In this document: positions 44,984-54,203 of the stretch, piece by piece
Layout: every line of letters starts with the position of its first letter
How positions within the stretch are numbered: position 1 is the stretch's first letter
Source: Leptospira dzoumogneensis
Lineage (GTDB): Bacteria; Spirochaetota; Leptospiria; Leptospirales; Leptospiraceae
NCBI RefSeq assembly: GCF_004770895.1
Contig: NZ_RQHS01000005.1
Span: forward strand, 310,001-374,000
Direction: 5' to 3'
DNA: 64,000 bases
The notes under the pieces: model-generated
Database searches by the model: none
What the model saw: only the letters and a program-made list of their open reading frames with translations
What the model was told of the DNA's origin: nothing
Translations under genes and position numbers: made by a program

Positions 44984-46066
44984 TTATTCCGGAAATAGGC
45001 CCGGTAGGAATTCCTCATGTTTTTTCTTTTTCAGAAGATAACGAGAAGGAACTGCAAATAGATCGGTCCTCAATTCTCTTCTTTTTGTGAGCCCGAACCT
45101 TTTGATGCAGATCGAAAATCTTTTTTGGAGAAGTTCCGCATAATTTCCTTCTCCTTTCATTCTTTCTCCCCAGGTTGCTTTGTATAATTTACCTCCTCTT
45201 GCTTCCGAGATTATTTTCAGGACTTTTTCTTTTTTGAGAGGGAAATGTCTGGTAAGCCAATCTTCGAATAAAGGCGCTACTTCGAATGGAAGTCTCACGA
45301 ATACCATTCCGGCAGCTTCTGCACCTGATAAAGATGCCTGTTCCAATAGATATTCCATTTCGAAATCGTTTATAAAAGGAATTACAGGAGCAAATAATAC
45401 CCCTGTTGGAATTCCAACATCTGTGAGTTTGCGAAGAGTTTCCATTCTTCTTGCGGGAGCAGGGGCCCTAGGTTCTAATTTGGACCAAAGCTCTTTGTCC
45501 AAAGTGGTGATAGAAAGAAATACTTTCAAAATTCCTAATTTTCCCATTTCGGAAAGAATGTCTATATCTCTTTGTATAAGAGAGGACTTAGTGATGATTG
45601 CAGTAGGTTGTTTGAATTCCAACATCACTTCTAAGAGTGATCTTGTGTTTTTATAGGTCCTTTCTCCAGGTTGATAAGGATCTGTGGCCGTTCCTATCGT
45701 GATAGGTGAGACTGCCTGCTTTTTCTTTCTTAATTCTTCCGCTAAAAGTTTAGCTGGGTCCTTTTTTACGAATATTTTAGTTTCGAAATCCAGTCCTGGT
45801 GAAAGATCCACATACGAATGATTCGGTCTTGCGAAACAATAAATACATCCATGCTCGCAGCCTCTATAAGGATTGATACTTGCATCGAATGGAATATCAG
45901 GTGATTTGTTTCGAGTCAGGACTGATTTGGAATCTTCCCAAAAGAATTGGGTAGAAGGAGAGGTGTCCTCTCCTAGATCTATCCTATCTTCTAGCCAGAC
46001 TTCTCTTTGGGTCTTATCAAATCTACTGGGAGGGAGTTCTTCTGTTCCTCTTTTCTTAGAATTCAT
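44984..46066 (-). CDS. Radical SAM protein (PA0069/SplB-like family)
   Basis: 360 residues. CEHGCIYCFARPNH provides the CxxxCxxC 4Fe-4S cluster and RGCEHGCIYCFAR marks the PA0069/Rv2578c group, related to spore photoproduct lyase. TIGTATDPYQPGE and FLSITTLD follow as barrel strands. DNA-repair-like or nucleic-acid chemistry is only a guess. Confidence 0.88.
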   Translation of the reverse strand: MNSKKRGTEELPPSRFDKTQREVWLEDRIDLGEDTSPSTQFFWEDSKSVLTRNKSPDIPFDASINPYRGCEHGCIYCFARPNHSYVDLSPGLDFETKIFVKKDPAKLLAEELRKKKQAVSPITIGTATDPYQPGERTYKNTRSLLEVMLEFKQPTAIITKSSLIQRDIDILSEMGKLGILKVFLSITTLDKELWSKLEPRAPAPARRMETLRKLTDVGIPTGVLFAPVIPFINDFEMEYLLEQASLSGAEAAGMVFVRLPFEVAPLFEDWLTRHFPLKKEKVLKIISEARGGKLYKATWGERMKGEGNYAELLQKRFSICIKRFGLTKRRELRTDLFAVPSRYLLKKKKHEEFLPGLFPE

Positions 46067-46150
46067 ACGTTTGAATCTTAAGAATTACTAAACAAAAAAC
46101 AAGCAAAATTATGTTTGCATTTCGTTGGAGGTCCTACAAAATGATCTTGC

Positions 46151-46780
46151 TTAGTTGATCTCTAATTTAGCTCCTTCTCCCCAAGATTTGTAAGAAGGTA
46201 AACTGGAGATTGTCTCCACATACCCGCTTGCTTTAGGCCCGAGTTTTACTCCGTATGTTATGAATCTGGAAACAACCGGGGCATAGAATGCATCAGCAAT
46301 GGAGAAGTTTTTACCGAATAAGAAAGGTCCTCCGTAGGAGCTCAAACATTCTTCCCAAAGAGTTTGGATCCTATCTATGTCCTTCTTTGCATCTTCCGGA
46401 ACGGAGAAGTCGGACTTTCTGCCATGAAAATTCATGCTTAGATTGGATCTTAGGCCTGTGAATCCTGAATGCATTTCCGCAGTTACGGATCTTGCCTTGG
46501 CTCTTGCGATTTGATCCTTGGGCCAGAGTCCCTTCTCCGCATATTTTTCTGCCAAATATTCCGCGATGCTAAGACTGTCCCAGACTCTTAGGTCTCCGTC
46601 GTTTAAGACAGGGACTTTTTTAGAAGGTGAGTACTTATCGATTATGGCTGCGTATTCAGGTGTGAATAGTTTTAAGGAGATCTCTTCGAAAGGAATTTCG
46701 AATTGAGTGAGTAGGATCCATGGACGGAAAGACCAGGAGGAGATGTTTTTATTTCCTATTACAAGTTTCAGATCGCTCAT
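46151..46780 (-). CDS. Glutathione S-transferase
   Basis: 209 residues; N-terminal thioredoxin-like domain with SSWSFRPWILL (catalytic Ser/Tyr region) and SPSKKVPVLND cis-Pro, then ESLAIAEYL-type glutathione site (DSLSIAEYLAEKY) and helical C-terminal domain (FLFGKNFSIADAFYAPV). Resembles the YfcF/YfcG-type bacterial GSTs. Substrate unknown. Confidence 0.88.
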   Translation of the reverse strand: MSDLKLVIGNKNISSWSFRPWILLTQFEIPFEEISLKLFTPEYAAIIDKYSPSKKVPVLNDGDLRVWDSLSIAEYLAEKYAEKGLWPKDQIARAKARSVTAEMHSGFTGLRSNLSMNFHGRKSDFSVPEDAKKDIDRIQTLWEECLSSYGGPFLFGKNFSIADAFYAPVVSRFITYGVKLGPKASGYVETISSLPSYKSWGEGAKLEIN

Positions 46781-47090
46781 AACTTAAGATCTCCTAAGGC
46801 GGGATGATTCTGCAAGAAAGTAATCCTTTCGAATTAGTAACTTGTAGAGATCGATACAGAGGCTTGGACTAGTTTGACTTTCTTTTGCAACAATTAGCTT
46901 CCGGAATTTTCATGATCAAGTGCACATAATCCTAGGAAAGTTAGAGGTCTTCATTTAACAGCGAGGTGTCTTCTTAGTATTCTAGGAATGGTTTGTAGGA
47001 TTTTTTTGAAAATCCATGTCTTAAGTTATTAATAAGAGAGAAATCCTTTCGAAAAGAATCGAGCGGTTTCTTAGATACAAAACAAATCGG
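46781..47090. other. Divergent intergenic region GST / PAS-LuxR
   Basis: 310 bp, no credible gene. Must hold promoters for both genes; no clear sites found. Confidence 0.4.
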
Positions 47091-48143
47091 ATGGATCTAA
47101 GCTTGGAAAACGTTAAAGAAATTATTCAAACACAAGAAAGTATGCCCGATATTTTGTTAATTTGCGATTCGAGCGGAAGGATCCTTCATATTAACGAGAA
47201 TGGAAGGAAGATACTTAGTATCGCCTCGATAGAATCCGCTAAGAGTATGAGTATTACAGATCTTCTTTCCGAGACGGATCAAAAATATTTCGAAACAGTT
47301 ATACTACCTAATGTAAGCAAGTCCGGAGAGTTTGAAGGAAGAGGACTTCATTTAATGAAGAAGGACGGAAGTTTCCTTCAAACAAAACAACATGCTTATC
47401 TAATGCCGGAGAAATCTTATCTATTCGTATTTACGGAAGATAAAGAATCGGAGGCGGGGAAGAAGGAAGCCTTATACAAAGCGTTCCAACAATCCCAGAA
47501 CGGAATGTTCTTAACCGATAAGGAAGGTGTGATCCTTGCGGTGAATAAACAATTCGAAAAAATTTCCGGCTTAAAAGAGAATGAACTCATAGGAAAAACC
47601 CCTAAAGCATTCCAATCCGGAGCGGGGGCATCCAAAACTTTTTATGACGAGTTTTGGGAATCCGTTTTGCAAGGTTCGGTCTCTATCTCTAATTCGAATC
47701 TCAAAAATAGTTTCGTAAAAGATTGGAAACAAAATGTTCTTCCTATCAAAGATCGTAATGGAGAAGTTTCCAGCTTCTTAAGCACTATACTTGCGAATCC
47801 TGAACTTTCAGAATCCGGAGAAGCAAAGAATAATTCGGATTTTGCAAAATCTCCATCCGATACTTTCAGAAAATACGAAGGTATGGATAGAGAAGCCCTT
47901 ATCGGAATTTTAAGAGATAAAACTAAACTCACCAAAAAAGAAACAGAGATCTGTGCGGGAATCGCTTCCGGTAAGGATAAGAGTCGTATCAGCGAAGACT
48001 TGGGTATCCATCCAGGGACTATGAAAAACCATCTTAAATCGATTTATAGAAAAACTATCGATCTAGAAAAAGAGATCCCAGGCCCGGAGCGAGATAAGCT
48101 TCAGAGACTTACGATCTATTTATTCCGTCTACTCGGGGAATAA
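47091..48143 (+). CDS. PAS-PAS-LuxR transcriptional regulator
   Basis: 350 residues: two PAS domains (~12-115, DILLICDSSGRILHINENG; ~130-245, AFQQSQNGMFLTDKEGVILAVNKQFEKISG) and a C-terminal LuxR-type helix-turn-helix (~280-335, LTKKETEICAGIASGKDKSRISEDLGIHPGTMKNHLKSIYRK). No histidine kinase or receiver domain, so it is a one-component sensor-regulator; the ligand (small molecule, haem or flavin) is not evident. Confidence 0.85.
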   Translation: MDLSLENVKEIIQTQESMPDILLICDSSGRILHINENGRKILSIASIESAKSMSITDLLSETDQKYFETVILPNVSKSGEFEGRGLHLMKKDGSFLQTKQHAYLMPEKSYLFVFTEDKESEAGKKEALYKAFQQSQNGMFLTDKEGVILAVNKQFEKISGLKENELIGKTPKAFQSGAGASKTFYDEFWESVLQGSVSISNSNLKNSFVKDWKQNVLPIKDRNGEVSSFLSTILANPELSESGEAKNNSDFAKSPSDTFRKYEGMDREALIGILRDKTKLTKKETEICAGIASGKDKSRISEDLGIHPGTMKNHLKSIYRKTIDLEKEIPGPERDKLQRLTIYLFRLLGE

Positions 48144-48194
48144 GACGCAGAGTTTGTAAGAGACACCGAGTTTCTAAGAGTCGCAGGATTTTCT

Positions 48195-48264
48195 CACGCA
48201 GAGGCGCGAAGACGCTGAGGTAACGCGTTTAAAAAATCTCTCTGCGGCTCGGCGACTCTGCGTG
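48195..48264. repeat. Long imperfect inverted repeat
   Basis: CACGCAGAG (48195-48203) and CTCTGCGTG (48256-48264) are perfect 9-bp arms; further pairing runs inward (CGC/GCG, ag/ct). The wider tract repeats GCAGAG/CTCTGCG words, a low-complexity type common between bacterial genes. It may act as a terminator between the convergent genes. Confidence 0.6.
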
Positions 48265-48284
48265 CAAATATCTTTGTGACTTTT

Positions 48285-48917
48285 CTATCTCTGCGACTTT
48301 TCTCCCCAGGTTTTGATCACATAATCTTCTCTTCCGGAACCCTTTCTGTATTGTTTATAATGCGCAGGGTTCTTTTTATAATAGTCCTGGTGATATTCCT
48401 CTGCAGGATAAAATTCTGATGCTTGTAATATTTCTACCGCGATAGGAGAGGAGAATTTTTTAGAAGCTCCTATTTTATCCTTAAACTCCTGGGCCAATTT
48501 TCTTTGCACCTCATTCTTATAATAGATGGCTGCTTTGTATTGGTTGCCTCTATCTGCGAATTGTCCCCCTGAATCCGTTGGATCTATCTGTCTCCAATAC
48601 GTGTCCAAAAGTTTTGCATAATCGATTTTTTTAGGATCGTATGTGATCAGGACTGATTCCCTATGTCCTGTTCTCCCGTATCCTACATCTTCGTAAGTGG
48701 GGTTGATTTCTTTTCCGCCGGTGTAACCTGAGATTACGGATATGACGCCCGGCAGTTTTTCAAAAGGTCCTTCCATACACCAGAAACATCCGCCTGCAAA
48801 AATGGCTGTTTCTGTTTTGGGAGTATCTTTGGAATAAAGAATATTCGAAAAACTAAATATTACGAATATTATAAGTATGGATTCTAATCTTATAAGTTTG
48901 AACAAATTCGTTCTCAT
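48285..48917 (-). CDS. msrA: Exported peptide methionine-(S)-sulfoxide reductase
   Basis: About 210 residues. The N-terminal ~30 residues are a signal peptide or anchor, then GGCFWCMEGPF with the catalytic Cys, GYTGGKEINPTYEDVGYGRTGHRESV and YHQDYYKKNP. Repairs oxidised methionine in envelope proteins. ATG 48917 has GAGGA 6 nt upstream; another ATG lies 12 nt earlier. Confidence 0.93.
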   Translation of the reverse strand: MRTNLFKLIRLESILIIFVIFSFSNILYSKDTPKTETAIFAGGCFWCMEGPFEKLPGVISVISGYTGGKEINPTYEDVGYGRTGHRESVLITYDPKKIDYAKLLDTYWRQIDPTDSGGQFADRGNQYKAAIYYKNEVQRKLAQEFKDKIGASKKFSSPIAVEILQASEFYPAEEYHQDYYKKNPAHYKQYRKGSGREDYVIKTWGEKSQR

Positions 48918-49149
48918 TAGGTTCCTCATTGTTTCGTTTTTTTATGAATTTTTAATCTATCTATTCTTGCTGATCACTTGTTCGTATTTTGATTTTTTTC
49001 AAAAAATCCTGGTAACGAGAGACGAATCTCGTTTAATGGAGTCTATTAGATGCTTTCGACTGACGTCGGAAAAAGTTACGGATTTATCAACCGTTTCCAA
49101 TTCTGGGTTTTAATTCTTAATAGAATATTCCCGCCCGTACGAGTATCAA

Positions 49150-51381
49150 TTGAATTTAAAGACAAAACAATTTCTTTCCAATCTTCCTTACGATCTTTCC
49201 TCAAGTATCGCAGTTTTTCTAGTAGCTATTCCTCTTTGTTTGGGGATTGCTCATGCGTCCGGTGCTCCCTTATTTTCTGGGATTATCTCCGGTTTTATAG
49301 GCGGGATCGTAGTAGGAACCTTCAGTAAATCCGCCTTAAGTGTCTCAGGGCCCACGGCAAGTTTGACTGCGATCGTTCTTTCAGGTATAAGCGACCTGGG
49401 GAATTTCGAAGCATTCCTTCTCGCACTTCTAATTGCGGGAATGATCCAAACTTTGCTTGGGATATTGAGAACAGGGGCATTATCCGCTTATCTTCCTTCT
49501 GCAACAGTAGTCGGAATGTCCGTCGCGATCGGTTTACTTTTAGTCATCAAACAACTGCCTCACTTGATCGGTTACGATGTGGAGGAATTCGGAGTAGAAG
49601 AATTCGATATCACCAAAGAAGACGTGAACGAATCCTATCACGATCCTCATGAAGCAAAAGAAACAAACTCACTCATGCTACTTGTGCATGCCTTTCGGAA
49701 TTTACAAAGTAATGTATTGACGATCGGGATTATTTCTCTTCTGTCCTTCTGGGTCTGGGATAGATACTTCGCTAAAAAATTCAAATATATTCCCGCATCT
49801 TTAGCGGCGATCATTCTAGGAACAGGTGCGAATTTACTTTTAGGTCATCTTCTTCCCGGAGGAGCTTTAAGCCAGGACCACTTGGTTACTCTTCCGGTTT
49901 TTAAAAATCCTTCCGAATTATTTGCTCATTTGGACTTTCCGAACTTCTCTTATTGGGACCAGGGCACTGTATGGACCTTGGCATTGACGATCGCGTTTGC
50001 TTCTTCTTTAGAGTCCTTACTTTCCGTCGAAGTGGTGGATAAACTAGACGAAGAGAATCGTAAAACTCCAATGTCCCAGGAATTGATCGCACAAGGTTTG
50101 GGAAATATGGCCTGCGGGCTCGCGGGAGGGATCCCGATCACAAGTGTTGTGGTCAGAGGTTCGGTAAACGCTTCTTCCGGTGCAAAGACCAAATTTTCCG
50201 CGATCTTTCACGGGGCTTGGATAGGGATCAGTGTATTACTTTTTCCTAAATTTATGAATACCATTCCTTTGGCCTCCCTTGCTGCGATCTTAACTTTTAC
50301 GGGTCTTAAACTCGCAAAACCTGCGATGTTCAAGTTGATGTTCCAAAAAGGGTATTCTCAGTTCCTGCCGTTTTTGGCCACCGTAGTCGTCACATTCTTC
50401 ACAAATGTTCTGATCGGAACATTCTGCGGTATATTGGTATCTTTGGTTTTCGTTCTATACGAAGATCATAGGACTGCGATCTATAGAGAAGAACGTCATG
50501 GTAAGTTTAGAAGGATTATTCTAGGGGAAAACTTAGGCTTCTTCCATAAGGCAAAGATCAAGACTGTTTTAGAAAGTCAACCTTCCGGGATCACCTTGGA
50601 GATAGACGGAACTAGAACACTTCATATGGATCAGGATATTAAAGAGCTGATCCACGAATTCAGAAAAAATGCCCACCGTAAAGGGATAACGGTGATCCTA
50701 GGAGGGATACCGAATATGGAAAATGATATCGAATCCTTGAAAAAAGAAATGAGCGAGTCTTATCAAAAATTATTGAAGAATAACCAAGAATGGGTAGAGG
50801 AGAAGACTTCGGAAGATCCTGAGTTTTTTGCAAGAAACGCGGAAGGCCAGGCTCCTCAAACATTATTCATCGGATGCAGCGACTCTAGGGTTCCTGTAAA
50901 TGTGATCACTAAAACAAATCCCGGGGAAATTTTCGTAACCAGGAATATTGCTAACGTGGTTTCCGTGGACGATATGTCCCTATTCAGCGTGGTCCAGTAT
51001 GCGATAGATGCATTGAACGTAAAACATATCATTGTTTGCGGACATATTGGCTGCGGCGGGGTGAGGGCGGCTTTGCAAGGAAAGGCCACAGGTCTAATAG
51101 ACAACTGGATCACTCATATTAAGGATGTGTATCTAAAACATAGAGATGAATTGGATGCTCTTCCCGAAGACAAAAGAGAAGAAAGACTGATCCACCTGAA
51201 TGTCGCAGAGCAGGTAGTGAACTTATACAAGACCGGAATGATACAGAATGCTTTGGCTAAGTATGGGTTTCCGGAGATACACGGTTGGGTTTACGATATC
51301 CGAAACGGACAGATCAGCGAGGTGGATTATAAGGACATTCTCTCCAAGGAACTTGGAGGATTGTACGGTTATCCTAAATAG
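49150..51381 (+). CDS. SulP anion transporter fused to beta-carbonic anhydrase
   Basis: 743 residues. N-terminal ~410 residues are a SulP/SLC26 transporter (LPYDLSSSIAVFLVAIPLCLGIAHASGAP; FSKSALSVSGPTASLTA); residues ~420-540 resemble a degenerate STAS domain. The C-terminal ~200 residues are a beta-carbonic anhydrase with zinc ligands in IGCSDSR and CGHIGCGG. The fusion points to bicarbonate (or sulfate/bicarbonate) transport coupled to CO2 hydration. TTG start (49150). Confidence 0.9.
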   Translation: MNLKTKQFLSNLPYDLSSSIAVFLVAIPLCLGIAHASGAPLFSGIISGFIGGIVVGTFSKSALSVSGPTASLTAIVLSGISDLGNFEAFLLALLIAGMIQTLLGILRTGALSAYLPSATVVGMSVAIGLLLVIKQLPHLIGYDVEEFGVEEFDITKEDVNESYHDPHEAKETNSLMLLVHAFRNLQSNVLTIGIISLLSFWVWDRYFAKKFKYIPASLAAIILGTGANLLLGHLLPGGALSQDHLVTLPVFKNPSELFAHLDFPNFSYWDQGTVWTLALTIAFASSLESLLSVEVVDKLDEENRKTPMSQELIAQGLGNMACGLAGGIPITSVVVRGSVNASSGAKTKFSAIFHGAWIGISVLLFPKFMNTIPLASLAAILTFTGLKLAKPAMFKLMFQKGYSQFLPFLATVVVTFFTNVLIGTFCGILVSLVFVLYEDHRTAIYREERHGKFRRIILGENLGFFHKAKIKTVLESQPSGITLEIDGTRTLHMDQDIKELIHEFRKNAHRKGITVILGGIPNMENDIESLKKEMSESYQKLLKNNQEWVEEKTSEDPEFFARNAEGQAPQTLFIGCSDSRVPVNVITKTNPGEIFVTRNIANVVSVDDMSLFSVVQYAIDALNVKHIIVCGHIGCGGVRAALQGKATGLIDNWITHIKDVYLKHRDELDALPEDKREERLIHLNVAEQVVNLYKTGMIQNALAKYGFPEIHGWVYDIRNGQISEVDYKDILSKELGGLYGYPK

Positions 51382-51781
51382 CAGCCGGTTGGTAAAGTAG
51401 TTCTTGGACTCTTAGGTATTTGTCCATTCCGTTGATCTCCCAACGGACTACTTCTCCCACTCTAGCGCCTAAAACTGCGGAACCATGAGCGGAGAATAAG
51501 GAAAGTTTGCCGTTCGCAGGGGCATTTTCAGTATAATCGTCAGGGTATACTAGAGTAAATTGGAATGCTTCTGCGTTGCCCAGGTCTTTGAGCACGAATT
51601 TGGAATTCATAGTGATCAGATCTTGGGGGACTTGGTTCTGATCTATTTTTTTGGCTTTAGATAGCGTCTTACGTATAATTTCTAAGATACTTGGCTGGAC
51701 TGCTGCTGCTTGGGCGGAAACTTCAAGGGTGGAAAGGATCCTTTGATGATCATTCTTAGAAAGAAATCTTTTACCACTCAT
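51374..51781 (-). CDS. Rnk/GreA-C-terminal-like protein
   Basis: 135 residues from ATG 51781 (MSGKRFLSKNDHQRI). The C-terminal half (FTLVYPDDYTENAPANGKLSLFSAHGSAVLGARVGEVVRW) is the FKBP-like domain shared by GreA/GreB and Rnk, which interacts with RNA polymerase; a short helical N-terminus replaces the GreA coiled coil. Ends 8 nt inside the end of the convergent transporter gene. Divergent from the next gene. Confidence 0.8.
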   Translation of the reverse strand: MSGKRFLSKNDHQRILSTLEVSAQAAAVQPSILEIIRKTLSKAKKIDQNQVPQDLITMNSKFVLKDLGNAEAFQFTLVYPDDYTENAPANGKLSLFSAHGSAVLGARVGEVVRWEINGMDKYLRVQELLYQPAAI

Positions 51782-51960
51782 AACGCAGTACCTCCCCAAT
51801 AAAACAAATCCGAAACTTACATATCCGCATAATGTACTCAAGCGTTTTTCCTTTTCTTGAATTTTACAAAAATTGCATTCGTTTATGCGACATAGAATTT
51901 CTTCTTTATTATAAATTATACTAAACGAAAGATAAGTTTGGTTCGACATAAGAAGAAGAC

Positions 51961-52542
51961 ATGTTCCTGACTTTGTTCCAGCCGACTAGAAATAAATCCT
52001 TCGCATTAGTTAAGTACCTGTTTCGTTTGGTCCGCAAAGACGTTCGACCTATACTTATCCTTCCGAAAGGAAGTTTGGGTCTCGAAGATGGACTCAGTTT
52101 CGGAAAAATGATCTCCAGAATTTCCAATCATCATTCTTCCGCAGTCTTAGGCTTTGCGGAAAATTTTTCCCAAGCGATTCACTTCTGCAAAGAGATCCGG
52201 TCCGGTACCCTTGGTCATGCCGGGAGAGAACTTCCCATCTTTGTGGACGCTACTCGACTCGCTCTAGGTTCAAACTCGGAAGATCTAGAAGAAGCCATCC
52301 TAGGTTTGGGGGAAAATTGGAGCAGGATTTTTCCTCTGACTTGTTTTCTAGAAATAGGAAGGGACAGTTCCAGATTGGAAGAGGCAAGCGGCCGTACATC
52401 TCTATTCAAAATTTCTTCTTTAGTCATGGAAAGAAAGGGAAAGAGCTGGAGGTCTCTCAAGAGTGAGAAGAAGGATGAGGATCCGTACGGGGACTGGACC
52501 TACGAACTGATCTCCGATCTTCTTCCTGATCGAGGCGTTTGA
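51961..52542 (+). CDS. Conserved hypothetical protein
   Basis: 193 residues, soluble, no recognised domain. The N-terminal half is basic and hydrophobic (YLFRLVRKDVRPILILPKGSLGLEDG), the C-terminal half more polar. Followed by a terminator. Confidence 0.55.
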   Translation: MFLTLFQPTRNKSFALVKYLFRLVRKDVRPILILPKGSLGLEDGLSFGKMISRISNHHSSAVLGFAENFSQAIHFCKEIRSGTLGHAGRELPIFVDATRLALGSNSEDLEEAILGLGENWSRIFPLTCFLEIGRDSSRLEEASGRTSLFKISSLVMERKGKSWRSLKSEKKDEDPYGDWTYELISDLLPDRGV

Positions 52543-52563
52543 AATTTTTTTCCAATTATGATT

Positions 52564-52593
52564 AAGACCCGTCAGGACCGGTCTTTCTTTTTT
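52564..52593 (+). terminator. Rho-independent terminator
   Basis: AAGACC (52564-52569) pairs with GGTCTT (52580-52585), followed by TCTTTTTT. Confidence 0.7.
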
Positions 52594-52700
52594 AGGGGCC
52601 GAGCTAGGGGGTATTTCATATTTTTAATTGAAGTTTTTTCGATCTCGGTCTTGACTGATAAAAATTTTGCCCCTAATGGGGAAGAGCAGGTTGATCTTGC

Positions 52701-53231
52701 ATGATCGAAAGACGCACGAACAAGTTCGGGGAAAACGGAATCTTCGCCTCTCAACCAATCGCTAAGGGAACTTTACTGTTCAGCTATAGCGAGTGGATCG
52801 AAGATGAGGAATTCGGATGGAAAGTACTCTCCGTCTCGGAAGCAGATGAGCTTCCTGAAGAGGAGAAGGAAATCTTCATGAAATACGGCTATGACGTAGA
52901 CTTCGGCCTAGTCACCGGCCCTTCCGGACCTGAATTTGTTATCAATCACTCCAACTTTATGAACCATTCCTGCGATCCGAACATGTGGTACGATCAAATG
53001 GACAATATTATAGCCAAAAGGGATATAGAAGTTGGGGAAGAGCTGAACATAGACTACGGTAACTTCGTGGTGAACTTTGACCAGACTTTTGAATGTGCCT
53101 GCGGGTCTTCCAACTGCCGTAAATTCATTCGTAAGGATGATTGGAAAGTTCTACTACCTCAGTACAATCTTAATTTCCCAACCTTTATGCATAAGGAAAT
53201 CAAGAAGATCTTAGTAAAAGTCCCTGCCTAA
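52701..53231 (+). CDS. SET-domain protein (lysine methyltransferase-like)
   Basis: 176 residues, essentially a bare SET domain: KFGENGIFASQPIAKGTLL, the SAM/catalytic motif NHSNFMNHSCDPN, ELNIDYG, and a post-SET zinc motif CACGSSNCRKFI. All the residues expected for activity are present. Bacterial SET proteins can methylate host histones or bacterial proteins. No signal peptide is seen. A terminator overlaps its stop. Confidence 0.85.
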   Translation: MIERRTNKFGENGIFASQPIAKGTLLFSYSEWIEDEEFGWKVLSVSEADELPEEEKEIFMKYGYDVDFGLVTGPSGPEFVINHSNFMNHSCDPNMWYDQMDNIIAKRDIEVGEELNIDYGNFVVNFDQTFECACGSSNCRKFIRKDDWKVLLPQYNLNFPTFMHKEIKKILVKVPA

Positions 53232-53248
53232 GGGACTTATTTGTTTTT
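53218..53248 (+). terminator. Rho-independent terminator of the SET gene
   Basis: AAGTCCCT (53218-53225) pairs with AGGGACTT (53231-53238); ATTTGTTTTT follows. Confidence 0.85.
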
Positions 53249-53249
53249 G

Positions 53250-53278
53250 AATCCAGGATCATTTCCTGATCCTGGATT
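53250..53278. terminator. Perfect 12-bp inverted repeat between convergent genes
   Basis: AATCCAGGATCA (53250-53261) and TGATCCTGGATT (53267-53278), 5-nt loop. It overlaps the stop codon of the minus-strand DUF2179 gene. No T-run follows on the minus strand, so it may be a transcription roadblock or stability element. Confidence 0.6.
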
Positions 53279-53849
53279 GCCTTCTCCATAGGATGCGGGC
53301 AAAACTCTCTCCTTCCTGTCCGGAAGTCTTCCATAGTTCCGGGTCGCTTGTCTTACGAGCATTCTCAATCGTATAAAAGGCACCGGGTGCAGTATCCTTT
53401 AGTATTCCAAGCACAATGGGTATATCCTTTCTTCTTAATAAGGATAGAATGACTTTAACCGGTCCTCTGGCTCCTTGCGCTTCCAGTGTGGTGCTGCGGT
53501 AGCCTGCTTGGGCCAGGTTTTGGACGATCTCTTCTCCTTTTTCCGGAACGATGATGCGGATGAGTGAATGTCCTAGGGCGAGTTTTTCTTCGACCACCAT
53601 TCCTAGAAAAGTGCCTGTAGCAAATCCACCTGCGTACGCTATATAGCAGAATACATTGCTTAGGTTTCTCATGATCTGAGTGATTACGATCAACCAGAGA
53701 AGCACTTCTACAAAGCCAAGCATTGCTGCCAGGATCTTTCTTTCTCTGGAGATTAGAATGATACGGACTGTACCTATGCTTACGTCCGTCATTCTGGCTA
53801 AATAAATTCCGAGGGGTAAAACTAGATAATCGAAGGCCCAGTTAGGCAT
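53259..53849 (-). CDS. DUF2179/UPF0316 membrane protein
   Basis: 196 residues. Three membrane helices (LPLGIYLARMTDVSIGTVRIILISR is a family signature) followed by a DUF2179 domain (~115-175, GARGPVKVILSLLRRKDIPIV). Function unknown; DUF2179 is a ligand-binding fold. Confidence 0.85.
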   Translation of the reverse strand: MPNWAFDYLVLPLGIYLARMTDVSIGTVRIILISRERKILAAMLGFVEVLLWLIVITQIMRNLSNVFCYIAYAGGFATGTFLGMVVEEKLALGHSLIRIIVPEKGEEIVQNLAQAGYRSTTLEAQGARGPVKVILSLLRRKDIPIVLGILKDTAPGAFYTIENARKTSDPELWKTSGQEGESFARILWRRQSRIRK

Positions 53850-53888
53850 TCGATTATTCTGGAAGATCCTAGGCGCTTGACCAGCAAT

Positions 53889-54203
53889 TTACGGTTTGCA
53901 GTACACTTCTACTGTTTTGGTAGTATAGAAGGGACCGATCAGTGTATGAATGACCAGGTCCACAAAACCGGTCTTTATGATCACTTCCGGATGGTTCCTA
54001 TCGCAGCTTGCTTCCATAGGAGCGGTGGTAGAATAGATCCCGAAAACTGTACTTCCTTGTTTTGCTTTTTTGTCCGGACCCGGAGTTTCCTTTGCAAGCG
54101 CATACGGAGTTTCTCCACTTTTATGGACTACGGTGGTTGTATGGCAGCCTGCAGAAAATCCTAGAACCAAAACTAAGATCAGGATTTTGACTATTTGTAA
54201 CAT
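53889..54203 (-). CDS. Bor-like lipoprotein
   Basis: 104 residues. Lipobox FSAGC, then HTTTVVHKSG ... FVDLVIHTLIGPFYTTKTVEVYC, the Bor/Iss-like pattern ending in a conserved Cys. Phage lambda Bor and E. coli Iss confer serum survival; here that is only an analogy. Overlaps the upstream gene by 13 nt. Confidence 0.7.
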   Translation of the reverse strand: MLQIVKILILVLVLGFSAGCHTTTVVHKSGETPYALAKETPGPDKKAKQGSTVFGIYSTTAPMEASCDRNHPEVIIKTGFVDLVIHTLIGPFYTTKTVEVYCKP

